Part shown: one piece after another, positions 5,176-9,240 of the stretch
Numbering within the stretch: the first letter of the stretch is position 1
Layout of the letters: each line of letters opens with the position of its first letter
Source of the DNA: Candidatus Levyibacteriota bacterium
GTDB lineage: Bacteria > Patescibacteriota > Microgenomatia > Levybacterales > UBA12049
NCBI GenBank assembly: GCA_023245475.1
Contig: JAHFKF010000053.1
Coordinates: 1-9,240 of the forward strand
Reading direction: 5' to 3'
Length of the DNA stretch: 9,240 nt
The notes under the pieces: generated by a model
Told to the model about the DNA's origin: nothing
What the model saw: the letters and a program-made list of their open reading frames with translations, nothing else
Databases searched by the model: none
Translations under genes and position numbers: made by a program

Positions 5176-6381
5176 GTGCAGCGTATCATTCTTCATATTG
5201 ATTTTGATTCTTTTTATGCCAGTGTAGAGCAGCAAGATCATCCGTCCCTTGCCCATAAGCCTATTGGTGTTACCTCAACCAACGGTCGTACCTGTATCAT
5301 TGCGGCAAGTCGTGAAGCAAAGCAATTAGGGATTGGCTCCCCTTCTCGTACCCATGATGCGCTTAAAATTTGTCCCACCATGCAATTTGTTGCGGCGAAC
5401 TTCGTCCGTTATTGGGAAGTAAGTCAGCAGTTCCTTGAGATCTGCAAAAAATTCTCACCCACCATTGAAATCTTTTCCATAGATGAGGTTTTTATAGACG
5501 TCACATATTCTTCCCGTCTTTTTGGCACTACAGAACAGCTAATCGCTAATCTTAAAAAGCGTCTCAAAGATGAACTTGGCGAACACATCACCGCATCTGT
5601 TGGTGTTGCACACAATAAACTCCTTGCTAAACTTGCATCTGGTATGAAGAAACCAAATGGCATAATGCGTATTTCTCCAAGCAATGTCTGGCAGGTATAT
5701 CAGGCTGCAAAGCTTACTGATATTTGTGGCATTGGTCGAGGTTTTAGTAAGAGATTATCTGCAATGGGTATTAAAACGCCATGGCAATTACACTTTGTTC
5801 CTCTTCACTCTTTGACTGCGGAATTTGGTGACGTCCAGGGACGATTTCTTTATGATGTTGGGCAAGCACGAGACATGAGACCTGTGATTTCGTATGAATA
5901 TTGGGAACCAATCAAATCAGTGGGAAGACAATATTGTTTGCCACACAATGAATATGATGAGCGTAAAATTTTACAAACGATCTATGAGTTGTGTGAGGAA
6001 GTAACAAGTAAGTTACGAAGGCTTGGAAAAAAAGCAAAAACTGTTGGTATTTATCTTGGTGGCAGTACACGAGTGCATACGAGATATACGTTAGGACGAC
6101 ATATTGATACGGGGAAAGAATTATTTGATTTATTACTTTCGCTCACACCAAAGCTTCCTGAATATGTACGGCAAATTTCGATTTGGACAGGAGGTCTTGA
6201 AGACGCAAGTCATTTATCTCGCTCATTATTTCTCTCTGACCAAAAACAAGAACGACTAACTGCAACTGTTGATGCCATCAATACCAAATTTGGTAATCAT
6301 ACCATCCGTAACGGTTTCCTTTTATATGCTGATAAGTTGACAACAGTACCCAATGGTTATCGCTCAAGTCTCCCACGGTGA
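5176..6381 (+). CDS. dinB: Y-family translesion DNA polymerase (DinB/Pol IV-like)
   Basis: A 401-residue error-prone polymerase that copies past DNA damage. From GTG 5176 the palm begins at once with ILHIDFDSFYASVE: D9 is a metal ligand and Y14 is at the steric-gate position that excludes ribonucleotides (Tyr, as in Dpo4). SIDEVFIDVT carries D103 and E104, the other catalytic acids. SVGVAHNKLLAKLAS (141-155) and the thumb helix-hairpin-helix DICGIGRGFSKRL (182-194) follow, then a little-finger domain to about 340. SRSLF (348-352), before an amphipathic region ending in DAINTKFG, sits where relatives carry a QLSLF-type β-clamp motif but lacks its glutamine. Length and order are normal for the family. 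It could equally be called an ImpB/MucB/SamB or UmuC-like protein. No LexA box is seen, so SOS control is unproven. Its TGA overlaps the first base of a downstream hairpin. Confidence 0.92.
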   Translation: MQRIILHIDFDSFYASVEQQDHPSLAHKPIGVTSTNGRTCIIAASREAKQLGIGSPSRTHDALKICPTMQFVAANFVRYWEVSQQFLEICKKFSPTIEIFSIDEVFIDVTYSSRLFGTTEQLIANLKKRLKDELGEHITASVGVAHNKLLAKLASGMKKPNGIMRISPSNVWQVYQAAKLTDICGIGRGFSKRLSAMGIKTPWQLHFVPLHSLTAEFGDVQGRFLYDVGQARDMRPVISYEYWEPIKSVGRQYCLPHNEYDERKILQTIYELCEEVTSKLRRLGKKAKTVGIYLGGSTRVHTRYTLGRHIDTGKELFDLLLSLTPKLPEYVRQISIWTGGLEDASHLSRSLFLSDQKQERLTATVDAINTKFGNHTIRNGFLLYADKLTTVPNGYRSSLPR

Positions 6382-6418
6382 TACCCTCCCCCGGTTCCTG
6401 CTCCCGAAAGGAGGGTAT
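6381..6418. terminator. Hairpin between the convergent polymerase and GlsB genes
   Basis: ATACCCTCC (6381-6389) and GGAGGGTAT (6410-6418) form a perfect 9-base-pair stem with a 20-base C-rich loop. The loop may close further through a CGG/CCG pairing. The stem begins at the last base of the polymerase stop and ends 5 bases before the GlsB stop, the place expected for a bidirectional terminator. There is no run of T after either arm, so it may instead stabilise 3' ends. Confidence 0.5.
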
Positions 6419-6423
6419 GTCTC

Positions 6424-6681
6424 TTAAATACTTCTGTGTGTGAGCATACGGTAGAGCCACAAGAGCACTACTGATCCAAGTAAAGCGACAAAGAAACTGT
6501 AGAAATTAAATCCGGTGACACCAGTCTGTCCGAGCATATTCATTAAAAATCCTCCGATAGCAGCGCCAATAATACCGACTATAATATTCATCAGGGTTCC
6601 TTGTTGTGCATCAGTTCCCATAACCATTGATGCGATCCAACCGATAAATGCACCAAAGACGATCCATAAAATTATTTCCAT
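6424..6681 (-). CDS. GlsB/YeaQ/YmgE-family stress-response membrane protein
   Basis: An 85-residue member of the transglycosylase-associated (GlsB/YeaQ/YmgE) family, small inner-membrane proteins linked to general stress; the molecular role is not known. It shows the family hallmarks: IILWIVFGAFIGWIASMVMG, a short polar turn (TDAQQGTLMN), the glycine-rich second helix IIVGIIGAAIGGFLMNMLG, and a third helix (YSFFVALLGSVVLLWLYRML). Glycine zippers are evident in helices one and two. The start is well supported by a strong Shine-Dalgarno sequence 7 bases upstream. Unlike most genes here, it has a real 5' leader and no obvious -35/-10 pair close to the ATG. Two copies of AGTTCTTAC upstream may be control sites. 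It could be read through from the nuclease gene, whose stop is 73 bases upstream. Confidence 0.92.
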   Translation of the reverse strand: MEIILWIVFGAFIGWIASMVMGTDAQQGTLMNIIVGIIGAAIGGFLMNMLGQTGVTGFNFYSFFVALLGSVVLLWLYRMLTHRSI

Positions 6682-6688
6682 TGATGTT

Positions 6689-6696
6689 CACCTCCC
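6689..6696 (-). promoter_or_regulatory. Strong Shine-Dalgarno site of the GlsB-type gene
   Basis: GGGAGGTG on the minus strand lies 7 bases before ATG 6681. It is one of only two textbook ribosome-binding sites in the window, in contrast to the leaderless-looking starts of its neighbours. Confidence 0.8.
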
Positions 6697-6723
6697 TTCA
6701 TAGGTACAGTGTAGTAGCAAGGC

Positions 6724-6754
6724 GTAAGAACTGGATGAGCTATGTGTAAGAACT
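6724..6754. repeat. Two direct copies of GTAAGAACT, 22 bases apart, upstream of the GlsB-type gene
   Basis: GTAAGAACT occurs at 6724-6732 and 6746-6754 (AGTTCTTAC on the coding strand of the GlsB-type gene). The start-to-start distance of 22 bases is about two turns of the helix, so both would face the same side of DNA. This fits a response regulator or activator binding site, but that role is inferred from spacing alone. Confidence 0.4.
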
Positions 6755-7561
6755 TTATGAGGAAAGGAAAGCAATTTCAGCGAGAAGTGCATCTCGTTCA
6801 TCTTTCGTCAGTGGTAGCACTGTCAGGAGTGTATTATCTTTCTGGATCTGCTTGCATAAGACGATATGATTATTGAGCAAGGTCATTTTATTGGACTGAG
6901 AAAGAGAGGTTAGCATGGTGATTGGATAGAGTCGTGTTTCTTCAATCATTTCTCGAAGTCCTTGTCGTTCCGGGAAATCCCAACTGATTACTTTCATGCC
7001 GATACATTGTGCATACGTATTGGCATCTACAGTTGATTTTGTATTAGTCACAAGCCATACTTCATCAATCTTGTTGCGTACCTGTACATCTTCAAAGCGT
7101 GCCTGTGTGTAGAGCGCTACATGGACATCTGAGCGGGTTCCAGGGCTATTGTGGAACTTTGCTTCAATGATGGCGGTTTTATTGTCTTTCTCGGCTACAA
7201 CATCAATTTCATGGGTAACACATCGGCCGTTTAAGATTTGTCTCACTCGAGTCTTATATCCCATTTCCTCAAGTAGCTTTCCCACATAGTCTTCAAAGGG
7301 ATAGCCGCTTGGCCCAAGGGTCATAATTGCTTCTTTAAGGCTATAACGGGATTTATTATATTGATGGGGTGTTTTATCAAGAAATTCTAAAATGTGGTGG
7401 TAAATTTCCTGAGTGGTGATTCCCTCATAGAGTTTTGTCTTTACATGGTTCAGTGCGTCTGCTTGGACAGTTTCTGGGATGCGAGCACGTTTGATAGAGG
7501 CAATAACTTTTTCTTCACTAAAGGGTTCTGTCTTTTTATCTGCTTTGATAACCGTGAACAT
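6755..7561 (-). CDS. ATP-cone plus Mrr-like PD-(D/E)xK nuclease fusion
   Basis: A 268-residue two-domain protein. Residues 1-85 form an ATP-cone, a nucleotide-sensing domain known from ribonucleotide reductases and NrdR: FTVIKADKKTEPFSEEKV, then IARIPE-like helices and YNKSRYSLKEAIMTLGPSG. Residues 86-200 form a restriction-endonuclease-like domain: GYPFEDYVGKLLEEMGY (E90), HEIDVVAE with D120, and IIEAKF with E133 and K135, giving E-x-D-ExK. Gln153 (YTQARF) follows, as in Mrr-type enzymes. The tail (200-268) is uncharacterised. It probably cleaves or binds DNA under nucleotide control, perhaps in defence or repair. No methyltransferase or specificity subunit is nearby. ATG 7561 is chosen over ATG 7600 because the promoter lies between them. 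Confidence 0.85.
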   Translation of the reverse strand: MFTVIKADKKTEPFSEEKVIASIKRARIPETVQADALNHVKTKLYEGITTQEIYHHILEFLDKTPHQYNKSRYSLKEAIMTLGPSGYPFEDYVGKLLEEMGYKTRVRQILNGRCVTHEIDVVAEKDNKTAIIEAKFHNSPGTRSDVHVALYTQARFEDVQVRNKIDEVWLVTNTKSTVDANTYAQCIGMKVISWDFPERQGLREMIEETRLYPITMLTSLSQSNKMTLLNNHIVLCKQIQKDNTLLTVLPLTKDERDALLAEIAFLSS

Positions 7562-7571
7562 GACACATTCT

Positions 7572-7600
7572 ATAATACACAGTCTTTGTTTATTTGACAA
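7572..7600 (-). promoter_or_regulatory. Promoter of the ATP-cone nuclease gene (TTGTCA-17-TATTAT)
   Basis: TTGTCA (7600-7595) and TATTAT (7577-7572) on the minus strand are 17 bases apart. The -10 ends 10 bases before ATG 7561, leaving a leader of about 3 bases. The nuclease gene therefore has its own promoter and does not depend on the GT2-GH26 gene upstream. Confidence 0.65.
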
Positions 7601-7624
7601 TGGTTCAGCTCCGTAGAAAAGAGA

Positions 7625-9240
7625 TTACTTTTTAAACTGAGGATTTTTGATAAAGTAGGAATTTTTTATAATATTCTCTTGTACGATACTTTGAAAGCTT
7701 TGTCCTGAATTTAGTCCAAAATCAGCACCCTCGATATCTTCATTAAAGAGAATAATTGCTTTTATCTTAGGGAATATCTCTAAAGACTGTAACATATCAT
7801 GAAACCACATTTTTTTATCTCCGCCTGTACTTACTGAAGATGTTTCCGTGATCATAATTGGTTTGTTGATTTTATCTAATTCTTTATAGGTGTTTGCAAT
7901 CATTTCTGTAAAATTTGTCCATCTTGTATTATCGCTTGCTCCCCAGTTAAATGCACTAATACCAATCCAATCAACATATTCATTTCCAGGATAATAAGAA
8001 AGAATAGAGTCATAATTTCCCAATTCATCAGTGTTATTAGGAGACCAAACCCAGATAACATTTGTTGCACCTTCTTCTACAAAGATAGTGTGAACGTGTT
8101 GCCACATTGCTCGATAAACAGTCGGGTCAGTATCTCCCCATGGATACCAGTTGCCATTCATTTCGTGAGCAAAACGAAGGAAAAATGGTTTTTTGTAAGC
8201 GGCTGCATCATGTGCCCATTCATGGATAAAAGCATCATACTTCCCATCAATAATCGCTTCTGGGGTAATACTCTCTTCTTGTGCTTCGGCAACATTCTTT
8301 TTCTTGGCATCCCAGGGTTCCCATGTAATAACAGGTATATAGTTTCGTAATGAGAGTTCGTTTAAAAAGGCTTTATCAAATTTTTTGTTATTTGTCCAAT
8401 CTTGATAAAACATAGTAAGTGATGCTTTTTCTCCTTCGACTAGTTCTACTTGAGGATCTTCAGGACGGTTGTTAAGAGCAGAATTATAATATCCATAGTA
8501 AGCGCCATGAGATGGAACTAGTAATTCTTGATTTTGTGTTGATGGAGTAATTTCTTGTGTACTGTTTCTATTTGCCAGTGCATTGATAGCAGGTGTGTAA
8601 TAAGCGATAGTCAACACCGTAAGAATAAAAATAATTCCATAGAAACTTTTTCGTGGGATTAGAACCCGACTTATTGATTTAATAATAGCTAGGGACGCTT
8701 GTGGGAAGAACAGTATGCCTTTTTCAATAACATTGGTGTTGTAATTCTCTCGGACGATTAAATAGAATCCAAGACTTAAAATAGTTACATCAAATATTGC
8801 CCAAAAGTAATTTAAGAAAATACCTGGATTTGTTAGTGGTCTTTGAAGACCAACAGATATTCCAAGAAGTAATAAGAGAGTTACAAAAATTTGTAATTTG
8901 TAGACAGCAAATGGATTTTCTTTTTCATATTTTTTGATCGTTACAATAAATGTTAGTTCCTTTTTAAGAACACTTGAAAAGAAAGCAGCGACAAACACAG
9001 GGAAAGATGCGATATCTAATACCAAACTTTTAATAGGGTGTCGGAAAAGAACCGTGTACAAAATAAAGTTATAGACAAACAATGGTCCATATACGAATGC
9101 TAAATATTGCCATGTATTTGCAGTAATTAATGAAACACCCCAAAAGAGATATGGCAATGGAGCAAGCATTAAGATTAAATCTCGAACCCCAATAAGATAG
9201 TAACTTGCAGATAAAAGATAATGAAATTTTTGTCGTAGTG
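7625..9240 (-). CDS. GT2 (cellulose-synthase-like) membrane region fused to a GH26 glycoside hydrolase (partial)
   Basis: The 5' end lies beyond the window: the frame stays open from an internal ATG at 9169 to the edge, adding LRQKFHYLLSASYYLIG and more. This sequence and the following helices match the membrane part of BcsA-like processive glycosyltransferases; LTFIVTIKKYEKENP is the interface segment before the last helix pair (about 9169-8750). The GT2 catalytic domain should lie just outside the window. Where BcsA has a PilZ domain there is only a short basic stretch, then one more membrane helix (about 8650-8597), a linker, and a GH26 domain with FLRFAHEMNG (acid/base Glu, codon 8162-8164) and IMITETSS (nucleophile Glu, codon 7844-7846), plus IPVITWEPW. 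By helix count the hydrolase should face outward. GH26 enzymes cut β-mannans or β-1,3-1,4-glucans; the real polymer is unknown. The internal ATG 9169 is not the start. Confidence 0.85.
   Translation of the reverse strand, partial: LRQKFHYLLSASYYLIGVRDLILMLAPLPYLFWGVSLITANTWQYLAFVYGPLFVYNFILYTVLFRHPIKSLVLDIASFPVFVAAFFSSVLKKELTFIVTIKKYEKENPFAVYKLQIFVTLLLLLGISVGLQRPLTNPGIFLNYFWAIFDVTILSLGFYLIVRENYNTNVIEKGILFFPQASLAIIKSISRVLIPRKSFYGIIFILTVLTIAYYTPAINALANRNSTQEITPSTQNQELLVPSHGAYYGYYNSALNNRPEDPQVELVEGEKASLTMFYQDWTNNKKFDKAFLNELSLRNYIPVITWEPWDAKKKNVAEAQEESITPEAIIDGKYDAFIHEWAHDAAAYKKPFFLRFAHEMNGNWYPWGDTDPTVYRAMWQHVHTIFVEEGATNVIWVWSPNNTDELGNYDSILSYYPGNEYVDWIGISAFNWGASDNTRWTNFTEMIANTYKELDKINKPIMITETSSVSTGGDKKMWFHDMLQSLEIFPKIKAIILFNEDIEGADFGLNSGQSFQSIVQENIIKNSYFIKNPQFKK

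Noticed and set aside
4945..5256. Open frame of 103 codons on the minus strand across the divergent promoter region
   Set aside because: It overlaps the well-supported starts of both the 228-residue gene and the polymerase in another frame, and its product looks like no protein family.
7562..7600. Longer start of the ATP-cone nuclease at ATG 7600
   Set aside because: It coincides with the -35 element of a good promoter, and the ATP-cone begins directly at MFTVIK.

Overview
The window looks like part of a compact bacterial chromosome of modest GC content, most plausibly a Candidate Phyla Radiation (Patescibacteria) genome of the Microgenomates/Parcubacteria kind. This is an inference from protein flavour, very tight gene packing, several tiny membrane proteins and a dispersed palindromic repeat. 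No rRNA or ribosomal marker is present to prove it. The standard bacterial code fits: TGA acts as a stop in several genes. No stretch longer than about 125 bases lacks a gene, and I see no tRNA, rRNA, CRISPR array or insertion sequence.

Layout. (1) 1-1863, plus strand: the 3' end of a KefB-like cation/proton antiporter, a small membrane protein whose start overlaps its stop (ATGA), and a complete enolase. (2) 1870-3036, minus: a class I PLP-dependent aminotransferase, convergent with enolase. (3) 3099-3959, plus: an anchored polysaccharide deacetylase, divergent from the aminotransferase. (4) 3956-4308, minus: two tiny membrane proteins in one operon (78 and 37 residues); the second was found by eye. 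(5) 4364-5050, minus: an unrecognised 228-residue soluble protein, divergent from a Y-family DNA polymerase (5176-6381, plus). (6) 6424-9240, minus: a GlsB/YeaQ-type stress membrane protein, an ATP-cone plus PD-(D/E)xK nuclease fusion, and the 3' part of a large gene joining a cellulose-synthase-like GT2 membrane region to a GH26 glycoside hydrolase.

Main observations. The enolase carries an in-frame insertion of about 30-40 codons in a surface loop. It is built from an imperfect palindromic repeat, an A8 run and a 7-bp tandem repeat, and all catalytic residues are kept. Seven genes have a good -10 element ending only 6-12 bases before the start codon, which points to leaderless or nearly leaderless mRNAs; two genes instead have textbook Shine-Dalgarno sites. 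The GT2-GH26 fusion suggests a polysaccharide synthase with its own trimming enzyme on the outer face. The polysaccharide deacetylase could act in the same cell-surface pathway, but it is not co-transcribed with the synthase, so the link is only a guess.
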